Assembly (NCBI RefSeq): GCF_014201515.1
Contig: NZ_JACHEQ010000007.1
Coordinates: 62,001-126,000, forward strand
DNA from: Anoxybacillus mongoliensis
GTDB taxonomy: Bacteria; Bacillota; Bacilli; Bacillales; Anoxybacillaceae
Length of the DNA stretch: 64,000 bases
Direction of reading: 5' to 3'
The notes under the pieces were generated by a model that was not told the DNA's origin, searched no databases, and saw only the letters and a list, made by a program, of their open reading frames with translations. The position numbers were made by a program, and so were the translations under genes. Below, piece by piece: positions 53,452 to 61,844 of the stretch. Each line of letters begins with the position of its first letter. Position 1 is the stretch's first letter.

Positions 53452-54282
53452 TCACTGCTTTTTGCCTTGCTGATACATCTTCTCATATGCCATCGGAGAT
53501 ATGTACTCGTTAGCGGAATGAATTTGCTCGGCATTATAAAAACACTCAATATATTCAAAAATCCGATGTTTGGCCTCTTCCCTTGTTGCAAAGGTCTCGT
53601 GAAAAATCAGTTCCTTTTTGATGATGCTGTGAAACGATTCCGCACATGCGTTATCATAGCAGTTTCCTTTTCGACTCATGCTGGTTTGCATTCCGTACTG
53701 TCGTAAGATGGCGTGATACTCGTTCGATGCATATTGGCTCCCTTGATCCGAATGGTGAATCAGACCTGGTTGAGGCTTTCTCTCGTCGATGGCTCGGTTT
53801 AACGCTTTGATCACTAACTCTTTTGTCATTCGCTCGGAAAGACACCAGCCGACGATTTTACGAGAAAACAAATCCATGACCGAAGCTAAATACAGCCAGC
53901 CTTCTTTCGTCCAAATATACGTGATATCCGCCACCCATACTTGATTCGGCTCATCTGCTTCAAACTGCTGATTCAATAAGTTGGGACACACAGGCAAATG
54001 ATGCTTCGAGTTTGTGGTTGCCTTATATTTTTTCTTTGTTTTTGAACGAATATCACCATCTTTCATGATTCTGGCGACCGTTTTTTGAGATACCTTAACC
54101 CCTTGTTTTTGAAGGATTTTTGTGATTTTTGGACTGCCATACGTTTCTCTTGACTCGATATGAATCTTTTTGATTTGCTTTTTCAATGCTTCCTGTCTTT
54201 TCTTTTGTTGACTTTCTGGTCGTTTGGCCCATGCATAGTATCCACTTCTTGAAACGCCTAAGACTTCACACATCTTCGCCAC
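53452..54282 (-). CDS. IS3-family transposase OrfB (DDE integrase)
   Basis: The 276-residue catalytic part has an HTH_21 region (YGSPKITKILQKQGVKVSQKTVARIMKD) and an rve integrase core with the D-D-E set: ADITYIWT, HSDQGSQYAS, and DNACAESFHSIIKKE. The frame stays open 5' of the displayed GTG start back to the orfA end, one base behind its frame, so OrfAB is probably made by -1 frameshifting near the A5 run CCAAAAAT at the orfA end. It looks intact. Confidence 0.93.
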   Translation of the reverse strand: MAKMCEVLGVSRSGYYAWAKRPESQQKKRQEALKKQIKKIHIESRETYGSPKITKILQKQGVKVSQKTVARIMKDGDIRSKTKKKYKATTNSKHHLPVCPNLLNQQFEADEPNQVWVADITYIWTKEGWLYLASVMDLFSRKIVGWCLSERMTKELVIKALNRAIDERKPQPGLIHHSDQGSQYASNEYHAILRQYGMQTSMSRKGNCYDNACAESFHSIIKKELIFHETFATREEAKHRIFEYIECFYNAEQIHSANEYISPMAYEKMYQQGKKQ

Positions 54283-54320
54283 GCGAAACTCCTTTCTATG
54301 CGTATGAATAAATGCATAAA

Positions 54321-54617
54321 TTACTTCTGATTTTTGGCGAAGATGCTCATGGCCTTTTTTAAGATCGCGTTTTCCTCCTCAAGGTCACGGATGCGTTTTT
54401 GAAGTTCACGCTTTTCATGATCTTCCGGCTTGAGGTTTCCACTCCCGACAAAGCTATGCTCAGCATCTTTTTTATAATCTGCTACCCATTTATGAAGCGT
54501 TTTTGGCGAAATATCGAGTTGTCTTGCGGTTTGAGCGACCGCCTTTCCTTCCTCAACCACTAATTTTACTGCATATATTTTGAATTCTTTATCAAAACGT
54601 CTTGTCATTATAGACAC
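54321..54617 (-). CDS. IS3-family transposase OrfA (HTH_8)
   Basis: The 98-residue DNA-binding part has a helix-turn-helix (KLVVEEGKAVAQTARQLDISPKTLHKWV) and a leucine-zipper-like end (RELQKRIRDLEEENAILKKAMSIFAK), both standard for IS3-family OrfA. GAGGAGTGTC lies before the start. It precedes orfB in the -1 frame. Confidence 0.93.
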   Translation of the reverse strand: MSIMTRRFDKEFKIYAVKLVVEEGKAVAQTARQLDISPKTLHKWVADYKKDAEHSFVGSGNLKPEDHEKRELQKRIRDLEEENAILKKAMSIFAKNQK

Positions 54618-54888
54618 TCCTCATCATTGATAGATTTACTGTACATTTCTCTATTCGTTGTGTCTATAATCTAGACTAACATCAGATAAACCCTTCGCTG
54701 TGCCAAGGAGAACATGGAATATCGGAGCGAAGCGAGGATATGCCGCGAAAGCTCCTTGACACACCTGTTCCTTGACAACATGAAGGCGACCGGCAGGAGA
54801 CTTGCCGGACTTACCTACCATACGTCCAGTCTCCGGTCCATGTTTTCTATCAAAGGGGAATTTACACAATAATTTGGACTTGACCAAA

Positions 54889-55032
54889 AACCCAAATTGC
54901 CTCGTCAGGTAGATATTAGAGTTTTCCCATGCATGAATAATATTGTTCGTTTTCGGATTTTTCTTATTATATGTAAATCAGTAATTTTAGATGTTCTTAC
55001 ATATATAAATTTCAAAAAAAGAGACTCCTGCT
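54889..55032. other. AT-rich gap right of the IS
   Basis: Apart from the possible gene fragment (HAWENSNIYLTRQFGF on the minus strand) I see no gene, RNA or promoter here. Together with 54618-54888 it is the longest stretch without an intact gene in this part of the island. Confidence 0.5.
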
Positions 55033-55404
55033 TTATTTTATATTGCAGGTGTCTCCATCACAGTTATTAACCGGAATAATTATTCTGGTTTTAGCTATAT
55101 AATTGTAGAGTTTATGACCAAAAACAAAGTAGCTTGATAATTTTAAAGGTAACCAAAATAACATCATCAACGGAAGTCTTGCTGAAATAGAAGCGATTGC
55201 GTCAATACCTTTTGTGATTTTTCCTGTTTCTAAGTTTATACAATACATTTCTTTTTCAAGGTCAGTGATAGGTATATTTAAATTATTTTCTTCTCTAATA
55301 CTCTCTAGTTCAATAAGGTTAAACCAATCTAGCTTATGAATATTTTCTTTAACTCTCATACAGATTGGACACCAGCTATCATACAATACTAAGATTTTAC
55401 TCAC
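55033..55404 (-). CDS. DCC-family (DUF393) thiol-disulfide oxidoreductase-like protein
   Basis: The 123-residue protein has the thioredoxin-fold motif LYDSWCPICMRV (C-x2-C near 12-15), the mark of the DCC1/DUF393 family. The middle has YCINLETGKITKGIDAI and a hydrophobic helix at 80-95. The start is GTG with AAAAAAAGGAG upstream. It is the last gene in line with the MFS, SagB and peptide genes, though separated from MFS by 152 bases. Members often neighbour HTTM-type membrane proteins, and one occurs at 60168 in this island. In a peptide pathway it could handle thiols; this is inference. Confidence 0.82.
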   Translation of the reverse strand: MSKILVLYDSWCPICMRVKENIHKLDWFNLIELESIREENNLNIPITDLEKEMYCINLETGKITKGIDAIASISARLPLMMLFWLPLKLSSYFVFGHKLYNYIAKTRIIIPVNNCDGDTCNIK

Positions 55405-55556
55405 CTTATGCTACTCCTTTTTTTAAAATTTTCACATCTTATGTTTATAATAAGGGGTGATATCAAAATCATCAAATTAATTAATTTCGAAAGGATTTGA
55501 ATATTCAAATACACTCATCGCGCTTTACGTCTCGTTATTTTTAGCATTTTTTATAC

Positions 55557-56828
55557 CTATAATATTGTTGATTCACGAGAACGCGATTGTTCAATTATAT
55601 TGGGTAATAACATACACTGTAGGAATACGCCAACAAAAGCAAGCACCACAAAAAACAACCAACAGAAGGAAATATTTCTTGTTAATAAATATCCTACAAT
55701 GAAGGGACCGATCGCGTTACTGATTCCATAGAGGAGCTGATAACTCGAAATGCTTTTCCCTCTTTTCTCAGCCGGACCAATTTCCCCCACAATTGTTGCA
55801 GACGCTGGATAAAAAAGTTGTTCTCCACAACTAAAGAGAAGAATTCCGACGAAAAGAAGTGGAACAAAAAAGTTCAAGTGTGCAGATGCTAAAAATGTAC
55901 TTCCTAAGAAAATGATATAAGATAAGCCTAAAACAACCGAACCGACGATTATTTTTTGCAAATCGTTCAAGCGATGTGTAAAAAACAACAGCGGAACCTG
56001 AAGGACAATAACGGAAAGGCTGTTTACTGTAAATAACAAACCAGAAATCCAGCTAAGGTCTGGACTTATCTCCTTTATAAAAGCAGGCATTGCGAAAACT
56101 AAAACAACGTACATAAAGGTCATCGGAGCAACTGCTACCAAAAAACGCATTAAGTTTGAGTCGTATGAAAAACGAATAGCCCAAACCTTTTTGGAAATCG
56201 GCTCTTTTTTTATAATTGATTGGTTGCGCAACGGAATTTTTGCAATCAACACGGCTGCAATAAGAAAACTGAATGCATCTATGAATATTAACGTCCCATA
56301 AGCAAATGGTGTATTAAATATTGCTATGATACCTGTACCTATGAGCATTCCTAAAGAATTCCCCAAATTCCGTAAACTTCGAGAACTTCCAAACCACATC
56401 GTTCTATTCTCGCTGGAGACAAGTTGTGAGATGATCGTTTGGTTCACAACTGGCCATGCCCGCTGTCCCCAGACAACAATGGTCGCTGCGATTGTCAATC
56501 CCCAAATATTATGGAATATCAAATATCCAAGAGTTCCGATTCCTCGTAACCAAAAACTTGCAAGAGCAGCAGGCTTTGCACCTAATCGATCCACGATTAC
56601 ACCGCAGACAGGTATGGCCAGTAATCCAGCCAATGCACTAATCGATAGCATTTGACCTACTTGCTCCAACGAAAGACCACTCGTCTTTAGAAAAAAAAGA
56701 ACTAAAAATGGCATGGTTAACCCCGATCCGAACGAATCTAGAAACAATGCCCCTAGAAAGGGCGCACTCCAAGGTTGTGAATGAACTACTTTCTTTATTT
56801 TCGAATATTGAGAAACTAGCAACTTCAT
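55557..56828 (-). CDS. MFS exporter of the peptide cluster
   Basis: The 423-residue protein has 12 membrane helices. The motif-A loop after helix 2 is GVIVDRLGAKPAAL, and the N-terminal domain resembles macrolide/multidrug efflux members. It follows sagB-1 by 12 bases, so it is co-transcribed with the dehydrogenases and the peptide gene and is the best candidate for product export. Base composition is close to that of the dehydrogenase genes. Confidence 0.88.
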   Translation of the reverse strand: MKLLVSQYSKIKKVVHSQPWSAPFLGALFLDSFGSGLTMPFLVLFFLKTSGLSLEQVGQMLSISALAGLLAIPVCGVIVDRLGAKPAALASFWLRGIGTLGYLIFHNIWGLTIAATIVVWGQRAWPVVNQTIISQLVSSENRTMWFGSSRSLRNLGNSLGMLIGTGIIAIFNTPFAYGTLIFIDAFSFLIAAVLIAKIPLRNQSIIKKEPISKKVWAIRFSYDSNLMRFLVAVAPMTFMYVVLVFAMPAFIKEISPDLSWISGLLFTVNSLSVIVLQVPLLFFTHRLNDLQKIIVGSVVLGLSYIIFLGSTFLASAHLNFFVPLLFVGILLFSCGEQLFYPASATIVGEIGPAEKRGKSISSYQLLYGISNAIGPFIVGYLLTRNISFCWLFFVVLAFVGVFLQCMLLPNIIEQSRSRESTIL

Positions 56829-56840
56829 GACATCTACACC

Positions 56841-58013
56841 TTACCCTAGTAACTTTTGTTCAGCTGTAGAAGAAAGAGCTTTTGGCAGGGCAATTTTAAA
56901 ATCTGCCGGTACGTTTTCACTTAGCTCAATGCCGGCGCGAGCATATGGACCTATTTCATCTTTTTGTCCAGCTCCTGTTACATACATGGCCACTTCATGT
57001 ACTCCGTCAATACCGAGTTTTGATTCTACTAAACTTTCCTTAAAAGCTGCCGTCGTGAAAACGCCTAAATTATGTGCTGTTCCCGCTAACAAAAAGTTTT
57101 GCGCGTAGTGAGCGGTTTCATAATGCATAAGTCGATAAATGCGTGCGCCTTTGTATTTCCATTTAATTCGATCTATAACACTTGTATAAAAAACTGTAAC
57201 GGATGCATCCAGAAAGTAGTCTTGGCCATACAATGCTTCACCCAAAAATGATTTAACATCATCCATCTTAGAAAGAAGATGCAGGGCGTGATGTTTTTGA
57301 CAATAATGATAAATGCCTCTTTCCAGACCTTCACAATTATTTATGACTGGATATAATTCCGTTGCATGCCGACCTCCAGGCGAAGGAGCGACCTTCTTTG
57401 CAACCCGTCCAAAGAACCGAGTCGAATTTGTGAAGAGGATTCCGCCTGTATAATACAGAAGATCGGAAAGTTCTTGTAGCTTGATTGATTCCGGCAAAAA
57501 GTTTCGATAGGTTCTTCGAAGTGTTAAAGCATCGGAAATGGTCATATTTGATAAGGTACTAGGTTTAGGCAAAGTGATATTTGATTTTTCACAGTTACAT
57601 TTATATGTAGGGGGAGGTGATCCGGATGATTCCATAAATTCCTCACCCACTTCATCGGACGACTTATAATTGGCATCACGGCTTTCAAGATGGACAAACC
57701 AAGTGGATTCTCCCCACTCTGCCCATTCCATAACTATTTCTGAGGTTTGTGATTGTTTTTGTTCGTTTGCGGAAATGAGAACACCGACATCAATCAACTT
57801 ATTAACAATAGCTTGTATTGTGTTTTTGGAGATGGTCTTCTCTAGCCTATGTAAAGTCTCTTCTGGGTTCCCTGTGAATGCAGAGACGACACTCATGACT
57901 TTCGAGTCAACTTCGAAACGACGATGTTGCGATGGTATCCTCAATTGAGGCTTCCTGTTGACGTAAGTAATAACCAAGTCTGGTGCTAGTTTGTATTTAT
58001 AAATATCTTCCAT
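56841..58013 (-). CDS. SagB-type flavin dehydrogenase 1
   Basis: The 390-residue protein has an N-terminal region of about 95 residues (YKLAPDLVITYVNRKPQLRIPS...) that may bind peptide, a linker with CNCEK, and a C-terminal nitroreductase-fold SagB/ThcOx domain (about 165-375). FMN-site segments are LRRTYRNFLPESI, SPGGRHATELYPV and GIYHYCQKHHALHL, and it closes with GIDGVHEVAMYVTGAG. SagB enzymes oxidise azolines to azoles in YcaO pathways, but no YcaO gene is present here. It lies 21 bases after its paralogue. ATG follows AAAAGGAG. Confidence 0.9.
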   Translation of the reverse strand: MEDIYKYKLAPDLVITYVNRKPQLRIPSQHRRFEVDSKVMSVVSAFTGNPEETLHRLEKTISKNTIQAIVNKLIDVGVLISANEQKQSQTSEIVMEWAEWGESTWFVHLESRDANYKSSDEVGEEFMESSGSPPPTYKCNCEKSNITLPKPSTLSNMTISDALTLRRTYRNFLPESIKLQELSDLLYYTGGILFTNSTRFFGRVAKKVAPSPGGRHATELYPVINNCEGLERGIYHYCQKHHALHLLSKMDDVKSFLGEALYGQDYFLDASVTVFYTSVIDRIKWKYKGARIYRLMHYETAHYAQNFLLAGTAHNLGVFTTAAFKESLVESKLGIDGVHEVAMYVTGAGQKDEIGPYARAGIELSENVPADFKIALPKALSSTAEQKLLG

Positions 58014-58034
58014 TGACTCCTTTTCCCCTTTTCG

Positions 58035-59180
58035 TTAGCTATGGTCTCCTATAGGGAGACGAATCTCGATTCCTTCAGGCAGTACTTGTCCATATTCAAT
58101 ATCTGATCGCGTAGTCTTATCAAACACAATATGGCCCATACCGGAGACGTACATCGCAACTTCGTGAATCCCACAAATCCCCAATTTCTCTTCTATAACA
58201 CTATCCTTGAAAGCTGCAGTAACAAAACTACCCAAATCAAGAGCAGTACAGATAAGTAAAAAGTTTTGCGCGTAATGGCCTGTTTCTAGATGCATGAGCC
58301 GATAGGCTCTACTGGTATTATACTTCCATTTTAAACGATCTATAACACTTGTATAAAAAACTGTAACTGCGGCATTCAGGAAATAATCTTGCCCATATAG
58401 GACATCGTATAGAAATGGCTTCACGTCTTCTTCTGCCTCAATAAGATGTAAAGCGTGGTGTTTTTGACAGTAATGGTACACACCGCTTCGTAAACCTTCA
58501 CATGCATTCACAATCGGATATAACTCTATTGAATGTCGTCCACCCGGAGAGGGAGAGGGCTTTTTGGCTACGATTCCATAGGAGTGTGTGTCATTTGTGA
58601 AAAGAATCCCCCCCGTGTAAAATAGAACATCGGCTAAGTTTTGTAGTGAAATTGGTTCTTCAGAAAAACGTCGACAGGATCTACGTTTCATAAAAGAATT
58701 GACCAAAGTTTGATCTAAAAGTTTACTAGGAGTCGGTAGTTTTATGCTAGATGTTGTGCAGTTGCACTTGAAATATTGTGGTGCAGGAGATGTTTTTTTT
58801 CTGAATTCTTCAACATTTTTCAATCTACCTTCTTCAGTGGTTTCAAATTTTGAATCTTTTGTTTGTAGATGAAGGAACCAAGATGATTCATCCCAATCTT
58901 GCCATTCCTCTACGATTTGCTCAATGGTCAAATTGTAATCTGTTTCCTTGTCGATGAGAATTCCATTTTTGACCAAGTGTTCGACAATACTTGTTATCAT
59001 TGATTCTGAAAAAATCGGTTGTAAGCTTGTGTCTTCACTCGAAAACATGGAGATAATCTCGCATACCTTCCAATCAACTTTAAAAGTGCGTTTTACAGAA
59101 GGTAGATGCAAGTGCGGTTGTCCATCAGGATATGTAATGACTAAATCAGGCGCTAAATAATAACGGTTCAATCGTGACAT
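58035..59180 (-). CDS. SagB-type flavin dehydrogenase 2
   Basis: The 381-residue protein is a close paralogue of the next gene; by eye roughly half of the positions agree. Shared landmarks are YYLAPDLVITYPDGQPHLHLPS, the linker CNCTTS, MKRRSCRRFSEEPISL, PSPSPGGRHSIELYPI, GVYHYCQKHHALHLIE and YGQDYFLNAAVTVFYTSVIDRLKWKY. The divergent N-terminal halves suggest a heterodimer or successive action on one peptide. It begins 87 bases after the peptide gene, behind an attenuator hairpin, with GGGAAAGGG as ribosome site. Confidence 0.9.
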   Translation of the reverse strand: MSRLNRYYLAPDLVITYPDGQPHLHLPSVKRTFKVDWKVCEIISMFSSEDTSLQPIFSESMITSIVEHLVKNGILIDKETDYNLTIEQIVEEWQDWDESSWFLHLQTKDSKFETTEEGRLKNVEEFRKKTSPAPQYFKCNCTTSSIKLPTPSKLLDQTLVNSFMKRRSCRRFSEEPISLQNLADVLFYTGGILFTNDTHSYGIVAKKPSPSPGGRHSIELYPIVNACEGLRSGVYHYCQKHHALHLIEAEEDVKPFLYDVLYGQDYFLNAAVTVFYTSVIDRLKWKYNTSRAYRLMHLETGHYAQNFLLICTALDLGSFVTAAFKDSVIEEKLGICGIHEVAMYVSGMGHIVFDKTTRSDIEYGQVLPEGIEIRLPIGDHS

Positions 59181-59221
59181 TTTCTCAAACCCTTTCCCAA
59201 CATAATAAAATAATAAAAGTA

Positions 59222-59252
59222 AGAACCACCTGATTGAGTTTCAGATGGTTCT
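59222..59252 (-). terminator. Attenuator hairpin between peptide gene and dehydrogenases
   Basis: On the minus strand AGAACCATCTGA and TCAGGTGGTTCT form a 12-bp stem with a seven-base loop, followed by TACTTTTATTATTTT. One U-G pair works only in minus-strand RNA. Such a leaky stop lets a small peptide be made in excess over its enzymes. Confidence 0.8.
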
Positions 59253-59266
59253 GATCATGCTAATTA

Positions 59267-59362
59267 TTAGTCGGACGGGTGCATAACAACCATCGGTGTT
59301 TCCTGTTCTTCAAAAATAAATGTTTCTTCTTTTACTGTATTATTTTTTGATTTTTTATCCAT
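59267..59362 (-). CDS. Putative 31-residue RiPP precursor peptide
   Basis: The frame begins MDKKSKNNTVKEETF and ends EEQETPMVVMHPSD, then TAA. GGGGGATGG lies five bases before the ATG and a good promoter lies 30-60 bases upstream. The peptide has a charged N-terminal leader-like part and a shorter, more hydrophobic C-terminus (TPMVVMHPSD) that could be the core. It has no Cys, and Ser/Thr only at a few places. It is the first gene before two SagB enzymes, an MFS exporter and a DCC protein. Precursor function is inferred from size, position and context. Confidence 0.68.
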   Translation of the reverse strand: MDKKSKNNTVKEETFIFEEQETPMVVMHPSD

Positions 59363-59393
59363 TAATTCCATCCCCCTTACATCACTTAGGTTT

Positions 59394-59422
59394 ATATTAT
59401 AATAGAATGATAATTTAGTCAA
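59394..59422 (-). promoter_or_regulatory. Promoter of the peptide operon
   Basis: On the minus strand TTGACT (-35, at 59417-59422) is followed by TATAAT (59396-59401, 15-base spacer) or TAATAT (59394-59399, 17-base spacer). It is the best sigma-A-like promoter in the island. Confidence 0.7.
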
Positions 59423-59568
59423 GTTTAAAATTTGAGAATTATAAGAAATATGGTAGTATTAAGTTAAGATTAGTAATAATTTTCCACCAAATTGCTGTGT
59501 AAATCTGCATTTGAAGCCGACACCATAGTCTATTTTGGCCGACAGAAATTAATCTAGGAGGAATATCC

Positions 59569-60045
59569 ATGATAACTTTAGTTCGAATGAACGAAGAACA
59601 ATATAAAAGGTTCTTCGAAGAGACAGTCAGAGAGTATGCCGAAGAAAATGTAAAGGAAGGTAGATGGACACCATCAGAATCGATTGGACGAGCAATCAAA
59701 GAAACAAATGAACTATTATCTAAAGGGATTCATACGAATGGTCATTTTTTGTGTTCATTGCATCACGAAGTAGTAGGCGCAATAGGCACGATTTGGTATG
59801 AAGTAAAAGAAAACAATGGCGAGAAATCAGCTTTTATATACAGCTTTAAGATATACGAAGAATTTCAAGGCAAAGGATATGGAAAGCAGTCACTTATTGC
59901 ATTTGAAACTGACCTTGCCTCGATGAATGTAAGTTCAATCGGGTTACATGTTTTCGGGCACAACAAACGTGCATATCAGTTATATACCAAGATGGGGTAT
60001 ATTCCAACAAGCATTAAAATGAAAAAATATCTCAGAAGCAAATGA
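59569..60045 (+). CDS. GNAT-family N-acetyltransferase
   Basis: The 158-residue protein has the acetyl-CoA binding motif A: FIYSFKIYEEFQGKGYGKQSLIAFE (R/Q-x-x-G-x-G/A as Q-G-K-G-Y-G-K) and motif B GLHVFGHNKRAYQLYTKMGY. These mark a standard GNAT enzyme. It is divergent from the peptide operon, sharing its promoter region, with AGGAGG before the ATG. It might acetylate the peptide product or give self-protection; a free-standing resistance or metabolic role is equally possible. Confidence 0.88.
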   Translation: MITLVRMNEEQYKRFFEETVREYAEENVKEGRWTPSESIGRAIKETNELLSKGIHTNGHFLCSLHHEVVGAIGTIWYEVKENNGEKSAFIYSFKIYEEFQGKGYGKQSLIAFETDLASMNVSSIGLHVFGHNKRAYQLYTKMGYIPTSIKMKKYLRSK

Positions 60046-60167
60046 AAACTAACTCGTATCTCGATTTTACTAGACTTTAGCACTTGAGAAAGGCTTTCTT
60101 TTTATGGGTTCAGGAGTTCTCAATAATATGTCAATGGAGAGGATTTATCCTTTGGGGGGGTATAGCG

Positions 60168-61703
60168 ATGAACATTGTCACGCATTGGTGGCTGTTCGAT
60201 ATGGCACCGGTGTCCGGGGTGCTACGGGCGGTCTTCTACACTGGTTTGCTTGTGCTGTGTATCGTCGACTTTCCGACGCCACTACAGGCGGCGAAGATTA
60301 TGGACAGAACCGAGCGTGTCTTTTACACCCCGGTCTTGGCGATGCGGCTGCTGGGCCTCCGCTGGGTTAGTCCCCGCGTGCTGTCAGTTGTGGCCAAGCT
60401 GACAATCGCAATGTGGGTAGCGGCCGCGGCCGGGTTCTTCCAGCCGGTCACTGGTGTACTGACGTTCCTGGGTTTCGCATTCTTGCATATGGTAAATGCT
60501 GGTGCGCTAGGCGCCCACCACTCGAAGCACTCGGCGCTGTACGCGTTGCTGGCCATGTGCTTCTCGGTGTCCTACGACTTCTCGCTAGACGGTCTGCTCG
60601 CCCAGTACGTGAACTGGCCTCTGTTGGTGCCCGATCAATCGGCGTTCACCTCAGGGTTTGCCCCAAAATTGTTGCTATTGGTCCTATCCTACATTATGTT
60701 CGCCGGCGGCGTGTCCAAGCTCCTCTACGGTGGCCTCGGGTGGTTAAATGGCGACGCATTGCGGTTCTATGTTAAGTACTCGCCGTCCCGCTGGCCCTTC
60801 ATGACCAAACTATTGGTGGGTAGCCCGGTGCTGTGCCGGGTGTTAGCATCTCTGACCGTGCTAATCGAACTGTTGGCCCCGGTCGCGATCTTCGTTCCCT
60901 CGTGGCGGATTCCGTTGGTCGTATGCTGGATTTGGCTACATATCGGCATCATGTGCGTGATGCGTCCCATGTACTTGGTACAAATGTGGTGCTACCTGCT
61001 TCTGATTGTGCCGAGCCTGACCGACCATTCGAGCACCACCTCCGCTGTCTCCTTGGGAGGCTTGTTCACCACCGTGGGAATGCTCGCGTGCGTGGTTCTA
61101 ATCACGGTGCTAATACGACAGTCTGAGGAGTGGCCGTTCACCTCGGTGCCAATGTACTCTAATGGCCTGACGAATGGCGCCGTGCGAGCACCCTCCGAGT
61201 CCGAACTGTACGAGCGCGCTGTACGTGCTCAACGAAACCAGCACCGGGCGTGGCAAAGGGCGTGGTTGCCTGTGGATGCCATGGAGGAAATCGTAGTTCG
61301 GTCGACCGACGATGGCAAGAAGCACCGGCTGTTCCAACTGATGCTCGAGAACAAGGTGGCCAAGTTTGTCCGCTGGCCCCAATACGCCAAGGTGGTTCGC
61401 GCTACCGCGATTGCCGATTTGGCGGCGAAAGCAGCAGACGGCGTAGAATTGGGCGTGTGTGGACCGGAATACCCAGCGACCCGCCTGTTGCATGAGATCG
61501 CGTTGATTTTCAAGAACGCGATCCCAGACTGGGATCGGTATGACCGCATAGAACTAGTTTGCCGTACCGACTCGGGTAGTGTAGTGATTGCCTCTGTGCC
61601 ACTAGGCACGCAGGAAGTTCGAGGATCTGGTGACCCGCAACAAAGATCCGAAAGTATGCGAGTAGAGCAATACGGTGAACTCCAGGACAGATTAATGAGC
61701 TGA
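60168..61703 (+). CDS. GC-rich HTTM-like membrane protein, likely acquired
   Basis: The 511-residue protein has a membrane part of eight or more helices (about 15-330) with the HTTM/vitamin-K-carboxylase-like patterns LTFLGFAFLHMVNAGALGAHHSKHS and a YIMFAGGVSKLLYGGLGWLNGDALR segment. A soluble domain follows (EEWPFTSVPMYSNGL onwards, to 511). GC content is near 60% by eye, against about 40% on both sides, and the codons (CTG, GCC, CGG) are actinobacterial in style. ATG at 60168 follows GGGGGG; an upstream start would add an unlike AT-rich lead. True carboxylase activity is not claimed. Confidence 0.75.
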   Translation: MNIVTHWWLFDMAPVSGVLRAVFYTGLLVLCIVDFPTPLQAAKIMDRTERVFYTPVLAMRLLGLRWVSPRVLSVVAKLTIAMWVAAAAGFFQPVTGVLTFLGFAFLHMVNAGALGAHHSKHSALYALLAMCFSVSYDFSLDGLLAQYVNWPLLVPDQSAFTSGFAPKLLLLVLSYIMFAGGVSKLLYGGLGWLNGDALRFYVKYSPSRWPFMTKLLVGSPVLCRVLASLTVLIELLAPVAIFVPSWRIPLVVCWIWLHIGIMCVMRPMYLVQMWCYLLLIVPSLTDHSSTTSAVSLGGLFTTVGMLACVVLITVLIRQSEEWPFTSVPMYSNGLTNGAVRAPSESELYERAVRAQRNQHRAWQRAWLPVDAMEEIVVRSTDDGKKHRLFQLMLENKVAKFVRWPQYAKVVRATAIADLAAKAADGVELGVCGPEYPATRLLHEIALIFKNAIPDWDRYDRIELVCRTDSGSVVIASVPLGTQEVRGSGDPQQRSESMRVEQYGELQDRLMS

Positions 61704-61844
61704 TCAATAACCAAAGACCAAAAATGTTAGAGTTTGACGTAGGATAAAAAATAAATATAATTTTTTACACAAATTTTACAGATTGCTATCAGAACTACCA
61801 GTATTAAATAATATTTTAATGTGAATTTTGTAAGGGGGTTATAT

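Larger units (their letters stand above)
53296..54888 (-). mobile_element. IS3-family insertion sequence (IS150-like)
   Basis: The element carries orfA and orfB of an IS3-family transposase. Tentative ends are GTCAAG...GTAAAATC at 53297 and its partner GTCAAG...GTAAATTC read inward from about 54886; both begin with the same six bases. No target duplication could be confirmed. An alternative right end is TGTTAGTCTAG near 54683, which would leave the GC-richer 54684-54888 stretch unexplained. An inner CCTCTTGAG/CTCAAGAGG hairpin (about 53369-53417) lies after orfB. Confidence 0.75.

Noticed and set aside
54651-54887. 78-residue frame right of orfA
   Set aside because: No family resemblance and no ribosome site; it lies in the non-coding end of, or a fragment beside, the IS.
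61110-61714. Long minus-strand frames inside the GC-rich HTTM-like gene
   Set aside because: High GC removes stop codons by chance; the frames have no ribosome sites and odd composition, and the plus frame has clear membrane helices.
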